Source of the DNA: an uncultured Selenomonadales bacterium
GTDB taxonomy: Bacteria > Bacillota > Negativicutes > Acidaminococcales > Acidaminococcaceae
Reading direction: 5' to 3'
DNA: 64,000 nt
NCBI GenBank assembly: GCA_900315345.1
Contig: OMYP01000004.1
Location: forward strand, 127,239 to 191,238
The translations under genes and the position numbers were made by a program. Each line of letters starts with the position of its first letter. Positions within the stretch are counted from its first letter, which is position 1. The notes under the pieces are model-generated. The model made no database searches and was not told the DNA's origin. It saw only the letters and a list, made by a program, of their open reading frames with translations. Shown piece by piece: positions 15,814 to 23,604 of the stretch.

Positions 15814-15824
15814 GCGTGTATAAT
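15796..15824 (+). promoter_or_regulatory. Consensus promoter of the ylxM-ffh operon, nested in the hicAB terminator
   Basis: TTGACA (15796-15801), a 17-base spacer and TATAAT (15819-15824): a perfect sigma-A consensus. The -35 box lies within the terminator's 3' arm and the spacer is its T-rich tail, so the two signals physically overlap. Confidence 0.88.
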
Positions 15825-15858
15825 GCTCATGTTGAGCAGAAGGGAATGAAACCGCAAC

Positions 15859-16224
15859 ATGGCAGCAAATGATTTTAACGACCGCATCCGTTTCGGCAGT
15901 CTGTACGAAACCTATGGTGCGTTGCTGACAAAAAAGCAGCAACAGTGTTTGGAGCTGTATTTCTGCGAGGACTATTCCCTGGCCGAGATTGCCGAGGAGA
16001 TGCAGGTTTCCCGGCAGGCTGTCCATGATCTGCTGAAGCGTGTGGAGCAGACCCTGGAGCATTACGAAAAAATACTGGGCTTTTTGCAGCGCATGGAAAA
16101 AACCAGGAAGCTGACGGCAGAGGCGGAAGCGATCCTCGACAGCGCAGGCAAAAAGCAGGACGATAAAAATTGGAACCGTTTACGGGAAATATTGGAAAAA
16201 TTGCGGGAAACGCAGGAAAATTAA
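15859..16224 (+). CDS. ylxM: YlxM/p13-like SRP-associated helix-turn-helix protein
   Basis: A 121-residue protein of the UPF0122 (YlxM) family found beside ffh in Firmicutes. It carries a sigma-70-region-4-like [23 protein letters not shown] and then [21 protein letters not shown] (residues ~20-60), followed by a charged coiled-coil tail. YlxM is thought to interact with SRP components, but its role remains loosely defined. It is first in the operon, 36 bases before ffh, behind a consensus promoter. Confidence 0.9.
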   Translation: MAANDFNDRIRFGSLYETYGALLTKKQQQCLELYFCEDYSLAEIAEEMQVSRQAVHDLLKRVEQTLEHYEKILGFLQRMEKTRKLTAEAEAILDSAGKKQDDKNWNRLREILEKLRETQEN

Positions 16225-16260
16225 CCGGCGTTTCCGGATGGAATGAAAGCAGGTAACCAA

Positions 16261-17610
16261 ATGGCTTTTGAGAGTTTATCCGAACGGCTGCAGAACGCCA
16301 TCAAGATGTTCCGCGGCACCAAGGAGATCACGGAGGAGGACCTGAAGGCGCCGCTGCGTGAAGTGCGCATGGCGCTGCTGGAGGCCGACGTAAATTTCAA
16401 AGTTGTAAAAAACTTTGTGGCTAAAATCAAAGAGCGGGCCTTAGGGGCGGAGATCCAGCAGAACCTGAGCCCCAGCCAGCAGATCATCAAGATCGTTGAC
16501 GAAGAACTGACAGAACTGCTGGGTGGCACCCAGGTGAAGCTGACGGTAGCGGATAAGCCTCCCACCATCATCATGCTGGTAGGTCTCCAGGGTACTGGTA
16601 AGACTACCACCGTTGGCAAGCTGGCTTACAACCTGAAACGGAAAAAGAAGAGCCCCTTGCTGGTAGCCGCCGACGTATACCGTCCCGCTGCTATTACCCA
16701 GCTGCAGGTGCTGGGGGAACAGGTAGGCGTTCCCGTGTTTTCTCTGGGCAACGAGGTTTCCCCGGTAGAGATTGCCCGTCAGTCTCTGGACAAGGCGGCC
16801 CATCTGGCCTGCGATACCATCATTATCGATACCGCCGGCCGTCTGCATATCGACGAAAAGCTCATGGAAGAGCTGCAGAACATCAAAGCGGCGGTACAGC
16901 CTCATGAAATACTGCTGACAGTGGATGCCATGACCGGTCAGGACGCGGTCACGGTAGCCGATACCTTTAATAAAGACCTGGGCCTTACAGGCCTTGTAGT
17001 TACTAAGCTGGACGGCGACGCCCGGGGCGGCGCGGTGCTTTCCGTAAGGGAAGTGACAGGCTGTCCGGTGAAGTTCGTGGGCATGGGCGAAAAGCTGGAT
17101 GCGCTGGAACCTTTCTATCCGGACCGCATGGCTTCCCGTATCCTGGGCATGGGGGATATCCTGTCCCTTATTGATAAGATCAAGGATACCACGGATCTGG
17201 CCAAAGTGCTGGAAGCGGAAAAGAAGATCAAAAGGGATGAGTTCACTCTGGAGCAGTTCCTGGAACAGATGCAGCAGATCAAGAAACTTGGCTCTCTGGA
17301 CACCATCCTGGGCATGATCCCCGGCATGGGGGGTATCAGCCAAAAGCTGAAGGAAGCCAATGTGGACGAGAAGGAATTCGCCAGGGTAGAGGCCATCATC
17401 CGTTCCATGACGCCGAAAGAGAGACAGAGACCGGAGATCATCAACGGCAGCCGCCGGAAGCGCATCGCCGCCGGCAGCGGCATGAAGGTCCAGGATGTGA
17501 ACCGCCTGCTGAAGAATTTCGACGACAGCAAGAAGCTGATGAAAAAGATGCAGGGTATGGCCAAGTTTGCTTCAAAGGGCGGCAAGATGCTTCCCTTTAT
17601 GCATAAATAA
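16261..17610 (+). CDS. ffh: Signal recognition particle protein Ffh
   Basis: Ffh is the SRP54 GTPase that binds signal peptides co-translationally together with SRP RNA. The 449-residue protein has N and G domains (G1 GLQGTGKTTTVGKLAYNL, DTAGR, TKLDGDARGG) and a methionine-rich M domain from ~300 (LEQMQQIKKLGSLDTILGMI, PGMGG, and the RKRIAAGSGMKVQDVNRLLK RNA-binding helix). I start at ATG 16261 (MAFESLSERLQ, as in orthologues); an in-frame ATG at 16243 is less likely. It is followed by rpsP, a conserved order. Confidence 0.97.
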   Translation: MAFESLSERLQNAIKMFRGTKEITEEDLKAPLREVRMALLEADVNFKVVKNFVAKIKERALGAEIQQNLSPSQQIIKIVDEELTELLGGTQVKLTVADKPPTIIMLVGLQGTGKTTTVGKLAYNLKRKKKSPLLVAADVYRPAAITQLQVLGEQVGVPVFSLGNEVSPVEIARQSLDKAAHLACDTIIIDTAGRLHIDEKLMEELQNIKAAVQPHEILLTVDAMTGQDAVTVADTFNKDLGLTGLVVTKLDGDARGGAVLSVREVTGCPVKFVGMGEKLDALEPFYPDRMASRILGMGDILSLIDKIKDTTDLAKVLEAEKKIKRDEFTLEQFLEQMQQIKKLGSLDTILGMIPGMGGISQKLKEANVDEKEFARVEAIIRSMTPKERQRPEIINGSRRKRIAAGSGMKVQDVNRLLKNFDDSKKLMKKMQGMAKFASKGGKMLPFMHK

Positions 17611-17721
17611 AGCATGAAAGAGCCGGGATTCCGAACCGTCCGGTCCGGATGAAAGGGCTTTCAGAATAAAGTTAGAATCAATCATAATTTTGAATGTTCA
17701 TTGTAAGGAGGTGAAACAGAA

Positions 17722-17994
17722 ATGGCAGTAAAGATCCGTTTAAAACGTATGGGCGCTAAAAAAGCTCCTTTCTATCGTGTAGTTGTTGCTGACGCTCGTT
17801 CCCCGCGTGACGGCAAATTCATCGAAACCATCGGCACCTACGATCCTACCGTAAATCCGGCCGCTGTAAAGATCGACGAAGAAAAAGCAATGAAATGGAT
17901 GGGCAACGGCGCACAGCCGACCGATACCGTGAAGAACCTGTTCCAGAAGCAGGGCATCATGAAAAAATTCGCTGAAACGAAAAACGCAAAGTAA
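17722..17994 (+). CDS. rpsP: 30S ribosomal protein S16
   Basis: A 90-residue S16 with the unmistakable N-terminus [20 protein letters not shown] and the [10 protein letters not shown] core. It binds 16S rRNA early in 30S assembly. AAGGAGG lies just before the ATG. It begins the ribosome-maturation stretch rpsP-khpA-ylqD-rimM-trmD, with short spacings consistent with one transcript. Confidence 0.98.
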   Translation: MAVKIRLKRMGAKKAPFYRVVVADARSPRDGKFIETIGTYDPTVNPAAVKIDEEKAMKWMGNGAQPTDTVKNLFQKQGIMKKFAETKNAK

Positions 17995-18013
17995 GTAAAG
18001 GGGCGTGGTTTGC

Positions 18014-18241
18014 ATGAAGGAATTGGTAGAAGTTATGGCCAAATCTCTGGTTAGCAATCCGTCTGCAGTGACAGTGGAGGAGGAAACAACCGGTACAACT
18101 ACTGTACTCCGCCTCCATGTTGCCCCTGATGATATGGGTAAAGTGATTGGCAAGCAGGGCCGTATCGCCAAGGCGATCCGTTCTGTAATGAAAGCGGTTG
18201 CGACCCGTGAGAATGTGAAAGTTATCGTAGAGATTGAGTAA
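18014..18241 (+). CDS. khpA: KhpA family KH-domain RNA-binding protein
   Basis: A 75-residue single KH-domain protein (YlqC/KhpA, formerly UPF0109) with the RNA-gripping loop GKVIGKQGRIAKAIR. KhpA proteins pair with KhpB and affect cell-size control and small-RNA binding in several Firmicutes. I start at ATG 18014 (MKELVEVMAK); GTG 18005 is in frame but atypical. It lies between rpsP and ylqD, its usual place. Confidence 0.93.
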   Translation: MKELVEVMAKSLVSNPSAVTVEEETTGTTTVLRLHVAPDDMGKVIGKQGRIAKAIRSVMKAVATRENVKVIVEIE

Positions 18242-18281
18242 CGCGGAAAGAATCGTAATTGTAGCGTAAAGGTGGTACATT

Positions 18282-18692
18282 ATGGCAGATTCTATGTGGA
18301 TTCGCGTACCGGTAGCCATTAAGGCGAAAGTTACCGAAGATTTAAAACTGAAAATTATTGGAGATCTCCAAAACACGATAAAACAAATGGAATTGGACCT
18401 GAACCAGTTTGATTTCCAGGCCAAACAGGTCATGAATCAGGCTGCGAACGATCTTTCTGCGGCTCCCCGCCTGCGTGAACAGATTGAAGTAGAACGCAAA
18501 AAACGCACTGATGCCAAAGCGGAAGCGGAAGCACAGCTGAAACAGGCACAGGAATTGCAGTTAGGCGCCGAAATCGGCTATGGCACTCCCATGGAGCGCA
18601 TGGTTGAAGTAAAAGTAGGCGACAACCTGCAGGCTCTGATGGGTGCCGAAATCTTAACCGAAGACGGAAAAATCATTGCGTTCCGTATGTGA
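18282..18692 (+). CDS. YlqD family protein
   Basis: A 136-residue YlqD-family protein, function unknown. The N-terminal half is a predicted coiled coil (LKLKIIGDLQNTIKQMELDL and a Glu/Lys/Ala-rich run up to about residue 90), and the C-terminal part is a small beta domain (PMERMVEVKVGDNLQALMGA). The position between khpA and rimM is the one conserved in Bacillota. It ends eight bases before rimM and is almost certainly co-transcribed. Confidence 0.88.
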   Translation: MADSMWIRVPVAIKAKVTEDLKLKIIGDLQNTIKQMELDLNQFDFQAKQVMNQAANDLSAAPRLREQIEVERKKRTDAKAEAEAQLKQAQELQLGAEIGYGTPMERMVEVKVGDNLQALMGAEILTEDGKIIAFRM

Positions 18693-18699
18693 GAATAAG

Positions 18700-19206
18700 A
18701 TGGAACAAGTTGTATTAGGTAAAATCGTCGCTCCGCACGGTGTGCGGGGCGATTTACGTATTATGCCCCTTACCTCTAACCTGCAGCTGTTCATGGAGAT
18801 GGGGTATCTGCTGCTGCCTGACGGGAAACGGCTGACGGTGAAACAGGCCCGTCCCCATAAAAACGTGATCATCGTCACAGCGGAAGAAATCACTTCCATT
18901 GAAGCGGTGGAGGCACTCCGGGGCAGGAAGGTTTCCGTATACCGGAAAGATATGCCGGAGCTGCCGGAAGGACGCTATTATGTAGGCGATCTGATCGGTC
19001 TTCCTGTTTTTGACGAAGAGGGAAAGCAGATCGGGACCTTTAAGGATGTTCTTCCTACGGGCAGCAGGGACGTATATGTTATTGCGCCTCCGGAAGGGAA
19101 AGATATCCTGGTGGCCAATATTCCGGACAATATCCGGGAGATCGACCTGCCTGGCAAGCGGATCGTTGTCCGTCTGCCGGAATGGGATGATGAGGATATA
19201 CGCTGA
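18700..19206 (+). CDS. rimM: 16S rRNA processing protein RimM
   Basis: RimM assists maturation of the 30S head by binding S19. The 168-residue protein has the N-terminal RimM domain (VVLGKIVAPHGVRGDLRIMP) and the C-terminal PRC-barrel (YYVGDLIGLPVFDEEGKQIG, with DVYVIAPPEGKDILVANIPD). The ATG at 18700 directly follows the ylqD stop; an in-frame TTG at 18676 would overlap ylqD and is rejected. trmD follows at 28 bases. Confidence 0.96.
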   Translation: MEQVVLGKIVAPHGVRGDLRIMPLTSNLQLFMEMGYLLLPDGKRLTVKQARPHKNVIIVTAEEITSIEAVEALRGRKVSVYRKDMPELPEGRYYVGDLIGLPVFDEEGKQIGTFKDVLPTGSRDVYVIAPPEGKDILVANIPDNIREIDLPGKRIVVRLPEWDDEDIR

Positions 19207-19234
19207 GGCGTAGGGGTCATGAGGAACAGGCATT

Positions 19235-19972
19235 ATGAAATTTATATTTGTTACTCTGTTCCCGGAGCAGATAGAGGCGGCGGCTTTCCACAGCATGCTG
19301 AAGCGGGGGCTGGACGCAGGCCTCATTGAGATGGAATGCGTCAATCCACGGGATTTTTCCCTGGACAGGCATCATTCCGTTGACGATGCACCCTTTGGGG
19401 GCGGCGTGGGCATGGTGCTGAAGCCGGAGCCTTTGGTGGAAGCCATCCGTGTGGCCAGGGCGAAAGTGCCGGGAGCACCGGTTCTGGCCATGAGTCCGGG
19501 CGGCGAGACCTTTAAGCAGTCCCTTGCGGAAAAATGGGCCCGGGAAGTACCCGGCCTGATCTTTGTCTGCGGCCACTACGAAGGATTTGACGAACGAATC
19601 TATCACTGGGTGGACATGAAGATAAGCATCGGCGACTTCGTCCTGACCGGCGGGGAGCTTCCCGCCCTCACCATCATGGACGCGGTAAGCCGGTTTGTGC
19701 CCGGGGTCCTGGGCAAGCTGGCCAGCGCGGAGGAAGATTCCTTCTCCAGCGGCCTCTTGGAATATCCCCAGTATACCCGTCCAGTGGTATTTGAAGGGAT
19801 GGAGGTCCCGGAAGTGCTGCGGAACGGGAACCACAAGCTCATTGCGCTGTGGCGGCGCAAACAGGCCCTGAAAGCCACCCTGCTGTTGCGGCCTGACATG
19901 CTGCCGGCAGAACCGGATAAGCAGGATGCGAAGCTGTTGAAAGAAATCAGGGAAGAACTGGAAGCAGATTGA
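19235..19972 (+). CDS. trmD: tRNA (guanine-N1)-methyltransferase TrmD
   Basis: TrmD places m1G37 in tRNAs, preventing +1 frameshifting. The 245-residue SPOUT enzyme shows the trefoil-knot SAM-binding motifs: LAMSPGGETF, VCGHYEGFDERI and SIGDFVLTGGELPAL, plus the DDAPFGGGVGMVLKPEP loop. Length and motif order are standard. It ends the ylxM-to-trmD run before a structured spacer and the separately promoted rplS. Confidence 0.97.
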   Translation: MKFIFVTLFPEQIEAAAFHSMLKRGLDAGLIEMECVNPRDFSLDRHHSVDDAPFGGGVGMVLKPEPLVEAIRVARAKVPGAPVLAMSPGGETFKQSLAEKWAREVPGLIFVCGHYEGFDERIYHWVDMKISIGDFVLTGGELPALTIMDAVSRFVPGVLGKLASAEEDSFSSGLLEYPQYTRPVVFEGMEVPEVLRNGNHKLIALWRRKQALKATLLLRPDMLPAEPDKQDAKLLKEIREELEAD

Positions 19973-19990
19973 ATTATAATGCTTTCTGCG

Positions 19991-20070
19991 TAAGAGATGC
20001 CGTTCCATGCCGGAAAGGTTCGCTCCCTCGCAACGTTGCGGGGGCAGGAGAGAAGCCGGGTCATCTCTTA
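19991..20070 (+). other. Structured spacer element closed by a perfect 9-bp stem
   Basis: TAAGAGATG (19991-19999) pairs exactly with CATCTCTTA (20062-20070). Between them lies a long inner hairpin built on CCCTCGCAAC / GTTGCGGGGG. The 3' side is followed by A residues, so an intrinsic terminator on this strand is unlikely. It may end or protect the trmD transcript. Function is unknown. Confidence 0.45.
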
Positions 20071-20090
20071 AAAAATAAATGAAAAAATGC

Positions 20091-20119
20091 TTGCAACTCT
20101 ATACTATATGTGGTAAAAT
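20091..20119 (+). promoter_or_regulatory. rplS promoter and leader
   Basis: TTGCAA (20091-20096), 17 bases, TAAAAT (20114-20119). The ~70-nt leader to the rplS start contains short GGAC-GGTCC-like and GCTG-TG-CAGC hairpins, the place where Firmicutes carry the L19 leader, but I cannot confirm that motif by eye. Confidence 0.6.
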
Positions 20120-20196
20120 ATCACACGTGTAAAACGGACGGTCCGCTGTGCAGCACAAGTAAGTCGCATGAACGTCTATGAATCTAGGAGGAAAAA

Positions 20197-20538
20197 ATGA
20201 ACATCATTGAAGCACTGGATAAAGAACAGTTACGTTCTGATATCCCTGAGTTCCGTGCCGGCGACACCGTTAAAGTATATGTTAAGGTTGTTGAAGGTAC
20301 CCGTGAACGCGTACAGTTATTTGAAGGCGTAGTAATTTCCCGGAGCGGTTCCGGTGTCCGCGAAATGTTTACCGTTCGCCGCATTTCCTACGGCGTAGGC
20401 GTAGAAAGAACATTCCCGGTACACAGCCCGCGTCTGGAAAAGATCGTAGTAGCCCGTAAAGGTATCGTTCGCAGAGCAAAACTGTATTATCTGCGTAACC
20501 TCACCGGTAAAGCTGCTCGTATCCGCGAACGCCGCTAA
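20197..20538 (+). CDS. rplS: 50S ribosomal protein L19
   Basis: A 113-residue L19 located at the 30S-50S interface. It has the typical [20 protein letters not shown] and [20 protein letters not shown] segments and the basic C-terminal [26 protein letters not shown] precedes the ATG. It has its own promoter and a strong terminator, so it is expressed apart from trmD, unlike the single operon of E. coli. Confidence 0.98.
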   Translation: MNIIEALDKEQLRSDIPEFRAGDTVKVYVKVVEGTRERVQLFEGVVISRSGSGVREMFTVRRISYGVGVERTFPVHSPRLEKIVVARKGIVRRAKLYYLRNLTGKAARIRERR

Positions 20539-20549
20539 TATTGTGCTTG

Positions 20550-20579
20550 AAGGGGGCTGCAAAGGCAGTCCCCTTTTTT
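20550..20579 (+). terminator. rplS terminator
   Basis: AAGGGGGCTGC pairs with GCAGTCCCCTT around a 4-nt loop, followed by a T-run. The 119-bp repeat begins five bases later. Confidence 0.92.
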
Positions 20580-20583
20580 ACTA

Positions 20584-20740
20584 TGCACGTCCAAGAAGCG
20601 AGCCAAAGGCGAAGCTGATTGGAAACGGGCATGTATATGCAGTGCACCGCAGAACGCAAGCCTGTGGCGCCGCGTGATGCGCAGTGCACAAGCCATAACT
20701 ATTGCACGTCCAAGAAGCGAGCCCTCAGGGCAAGCTGATT
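20584..20740. repeat. 119-bp repeat, locus 1: one full unit plus partial copy
   Basis: A full unit spans 20584-20702 and a ~38-base partial copy restarts at 20703. The unit opens with TGC(A/C)CGTCCAAGAAGCGAGC and is built of two inverted repeats: TGCCCGT...ACGGGCA in its first half, and a GTGCAC-bounded palindrome in its second. The same unit recurs at 22286. It begins right behind the rplS terminator T-run and runs up to the lepB leader. Confidence 0.88.
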
Positions 20741-20761
20741 AAGTATAAAGAGGGAAACTGT

Positions 20762-21313
20762 ATGAGCGATAAATCGGGAGGATCCTTTCAGGATTCGCTG
20801 AATGACTGGCTTGTATCCATTATTGTTGCAGTGGCGCTGGCCTTCTGCATTCGTACCTTTATTTTCGAGCCTTATAAAGTAGAAGGCACTTCCATGTATC
20901 CCACCCTCCACAATCAGGAACGGCTGATTGTAAACAAGTTCGGGTATTTTGTGGGGGATCCCCAAAGGAACGAGATCGTGGTATTCCGTTATCCCAAGGA
21001 TGAAAGCCGTGACTTTATCAAACGTGTTATCGCGGTAGGCGGCGATACGGTGGAAATGCGTGACGGCGCTGTGCTGGTGAACGGGAAAAAGATCGACGAG
21101 CCCTATACATGGAAAGAAGACCCGAAAGGGCTGAACCATTCCAATTACAGGAAGAGCCTGGTACCCAAGGATCATATCTTTGTGCTGGGGGATAACCGCA
21201 ACAATTCGGAGGACAGCCGCTTTGCGGATGTGGACTTCGTGCCCCTGCGCCTTGTAAAAGGCAAGGCAGCCGTTGTATTCTGGCCTTTTGAACGGTTCCG
21301 TACCTTACCGTGA
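20762..21313 (+). CDS. lepB: Signal peptidase I
   Basis: Type I signal peptidase, cutting Sec and Tat signal peptides on the outer face of the inner membrane. The 183-residue protein has one N-terminal membrane anchor (about 16-35), catalytic S44 in EGTSMYPTL, catalytic K87 in DFIKRVIAVGGD, and the VLGDNRNNSEDSR box. ATG 20762 is chosen; an in-frame ATG at 20702 lies in the 119-bp repeat and would add an unrelated tail. It is followed by rbgA, an order shared with other Firmicutes (sip-ylqF-rnhB). Confidence 0.96.
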   Translation: MSDKSGGSFQDSLNDWLVSIIVAVALAFCIRTFIFEPYKVEGTSMYPTLHNQERLIVNKFGYFVGDPQRNEIVVFRYPKDESRDFIKRVIAVGGDTVEMRDGAVLVNGKKIDEPYTWKEDPKGLNHSNYRKSLVPKDHIFVLGDNRNNSEDSRFADVDFVPLRLVKGKAAVVFWPFERFRTLP

Positions 21314-21381
21314 CAGTTTCAAAAAATGGGCAGGAAAAGACAGGAACTGCTGGCAGGGAAAGAATGTGATGTGAGGTCAGT

Positions 21382-22242
21382 ATGGATGTAAAAGATTTCA
21401 AAATCCAGTGGTTTCCCGGCCATATGACCAAGGCCCGCCGCATGATGGAAGGGCAGTTGCGTCTGGTAGACGTGGTAGTGGAGCTGCTGGACGCCCGGAT
21501 CCCCGGATCCAGCATCAATCCCATGCTGCGGCAGATGGCGGGCAACAAGCCCCGGGTCATTGCCCTGAACAAGATGGACATGGCGGATCCGCTCAAGACG
21601 GAAGCCTGGCTGAAAAGGCTGAAACAGGAAGGCGTTCCGGTCTGTCCCATTGACTGCCATACGGGAAAAGGCGTCAAGCAGATGCTGAACCTGGTGAAAG
21701 AGGCGGCGAAACCGATACTGGACAAATGGCTGAAAAAGGGCGTAAAAAACCGGGACGTGCGGCTGATGATCGTGGGGGTCCCCAACGTGGGCAAATCCAC
21801 ACTGATCAACCGGCTGGCGGGACGGGTTAAGGCGATAGCCTCCGACCGGCCCGGCGTCACCAAGCAAAAACAGTGGGTCACCATAGCCAAAGGGCTGGAG
21901 TTGCTGGACACGCCTGGCGTATTATGGCCCAAGTTTGAAAATCCGGAAATTGGGCTTCACCTGGCCCTGACCGGCGCGGTGAAGGATGATATTTATGACC
22001 GGAGGGACGCTCTGGTTCTTCTGTTGCAGGAAATGCTGGAGAAATATCCTCAACAGCTGGCTGTGTTTTACAACATAACGCTTACCCCGGAAGATACGGC
22101 GGAAACGGTCATGGAAAAGATCGGCGCCGCACGGGGCTGCATCAAAGCCGGCGGCGTACTGGATTTAAATAAAGTAGAACAGATGGTTCTGTACGAATTT
22201 AAAACAGCAAAGATGGGACGGTTCACGTTAGACGAACCGTAA
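21382..22242 (+). CDS. rbgA: Ribosome biogenesis GTPase RbgA (YlqF)
   Basis: RbgA is needed for late 50S assembly, notably incorporation of L16. The 286-residue protein is a circularly permuted GTPase: the G4 motif NKMD (in VIALNKMDMADP, about residue 56) precedes G1 GVPNVGKSTLINRL (about 130-143) and G3 DTPG. The N-terminal WFPGHMTKA segment is characteristic. It lies 68 bases after lepB and is followed by a terminator, two repeat units and rnhB. Confidence 0.96.
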   Translation: MDVKDFKIQWFPGHMTKARRMMEGQLRLVDVVVELLDARIPGSSINPMLRQMAGNKPRVIALNKMDMADPLKTEAWLKRLKQEGVPVCPIDCHTGKGVKQMLNLVKEAAKPILDKWLKKGVKNRDVRLMIVGVPNVGKSTLINRLAGRVKAIASDRPGVTKQKQWVTIAKGLELLDTPGVLWPKFENPEIGLHLALTGAVKDDIYDRRDALVLLLQEMLEKYPQQLAVFYNITLTPEDTAETVMEKIGAARGCIKAGGVLDLNKVEQMVLYEFKTAKMGRFTLDEP

Positions 22243-22249
22243 TTGCAGA

Positions 22250-22282
22250 TCAGACTGCCGGTGATACATCGGCAGTCTTTTA
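22250..22282 (+). terminator. rbgA terminator
   Basis: AGACTGCCG pairs with CGGCAGTCT around a 9-nt loop, followed by TTTTAC. The second 119-bp repeat cluster begins immediately after. Confidence 0.85.
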
Positions 22283-22285
22283 CTA

Positions 22286-22544
22286 TGCCCGTCCAAGAAG
22301 CGAGCCGAAGGTGAAGCTGATTGGAAACGGGCATGTACATGCAGTGCACCGCAGAACGCAAGCCCGTGGCGCCGCGTGATGCGCCGTGCACGAGCCATAA
22401 CTATTGCCCGTCCAAGAAGCGAGCCGAAGGCGAAGCTGATTGGAAACGGGCATGTACATGCAGTGCACCGCAGAACGCAAGCCTGTGGCGCGGCGTGATG
22501 CGCCGTGCACGAGCCATAACTATTGCCCGTCTAAGAAGCGAGCC
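22286..22544. repeat. 119-bp repeat, locus 2: two full tandem units plus partial copy
   Basis: Units start at 22286, 22405 and 22524 (exactly 119-base steps); the last stops after ~21 bases. The two full units differ at only a few positions and match locus 1 closely. Both loci start directly behind a terminator with TACTATGC and end in a truncated unit beginning TGCNCGTCNAAGAAGCGAGC. There are no unique spacers, so it is not a CRISPR. Confidence 0.9.
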
Positions 22545-22601
22545 ATCGGTTTGCCAAATTCTGGCAGTTAGTTGTACAATAAAAACCGGGAGGTGCGTTA
22601 C

Positions 22602-23456
22602 ATGAAAATTCAGGACGTTAAAGATATACTGGCAGGCAATCCGACGAAAGAGCAGCTTGCGGAACTGCGGCAGGATGAGCGGGCAGGGGTGCAGAAACTG
22701 CTGGCAGCTTATGAGAAAAAACTGGAAAAAGAAAAAGCCGAGCGGGAACGCTTTGCCAATATGCTGAACTACGAAAACGAATATCTGTCCCTGCCTGGAA
22801 TTACGCACATCGTGGGTGTGGACGAAGCAGGACGGGGTCCATTGGCAGGCCCCTTGGTGATTGCGGGAGTCATTTTGCCGGAAAATGTGTTCATTGCCGG
22901 GCTAAATGACAGCAAAAAGCTCAGCGAAGCAAAACGGGAAGCACTGTATCCGGAAATTCTGGAAAAGGCGGAGGCGGTCCTTGTGAATGTGGTGAGCATT
23001 TCCAATATCGATAAGGAAAATATTTACCGTGCTACTCAGGAAGGCATGGAGCAAATCCTGCGGCAAATCCGTATCCGGCCTCAGGTGGCTCTGGTGGACG
23101 CCATGCATCCTCAGGTGGAAGGAATCGAAACGGTGCCTATTATTCACGGGGATGCCCTGAGTGCTTCCATCGCTGCCGCCTCGGTGGTGGCAAAAGTTAC
23201 CCGTGACCGGCTGATGCTGGAACTGGACCGGGTCTATCCCCAGTATGGGCTGGGAAAAAATAAGGGCTACGGAAGCCAGCTGCACATGGAAGCCATCCGG
23301 CAGTTCGGTGCAACAAAGATCCACCGACGCAGTTACGAGCCTATCCGCAGCATGGACCTGGCACCGGCGGAAGAGCGGGACAATTATCTTTTTGAACCGG
23401 AAAACGGGAAAGCGGATGCGGGACTGGCAGCGCTGATTGAAGATTTGGAGAAGTAA
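22602..23456 (+). CDS. rnhB: Ribonuclease HII
   Basis: RNase HII nicks DNA at embedded ribonucleotides. The ~284-residue protein starts with a ~70-residue helical N-terminal extension (as in B. subtilis RnhB), then the catalytic core: VGVDEAGRGPLAGP with the first Asp-Glu pair, GLNDSKKLSEAKR, VALVDAMHP with the third acidic residue, and ASVVAKVTRDR. GGGAGGTG precedes ATG 22602; an upstream in-frame start is not supported. A probable promoter (TTGCCA at 22551, TACAAT at 22575, 18-base spacer) lies just upstream. Confidence 0.95.
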   Translation: MKIQDVKDILAGNPTKEQLAELRQDERAGVQKLLAAYEKKLEKEKAERERFANMLNYENEYLSLPGITHIVGVDEAGRGPLAGPLVIAGVILPENVFIAGLNDSKKLSEAKREALYPEILEKAEAVLVNVVSISNIDKENIYRATQEGMEQILRQIRIRPQVALVDAMHPQVEGIETVPIIHGDALSASIAAASVVAKVTRDRLMLELDRVYPQYGLGKNKGYGSQLHMEAIRQFGATKIHRRSYEPIRSMDLAPAEERDNYLFEPENGKADAGLAALIEDLEK

Positions 23457-23604
23457 TTTTACTTTAATGTGTAACTTTTCGTCTTAGTCAAGAAGGATTT
23501 GTATCGCAAGATAACAAAAACAGCACATAAGGCGTAGCTTCATTTTTTGAAAAGAGAACTCAATATTGCCGAATTGTTTGTTCACCGGAGGAGGGGATGA
23601 CATA

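Noticed and set aside
20702..21313. Longer lepB beginning at 20702
   Set aside because: The extra codons lie in the 119-bp repeat. ATG 20762 gives the expected N-terminus with an AGAGGGA-like ribosome-binding site.
22286..22544. CRISPR array
   Set aside because: The period is exactly 119 bp with no unique spacers and few copies; no cas genes are nearby.
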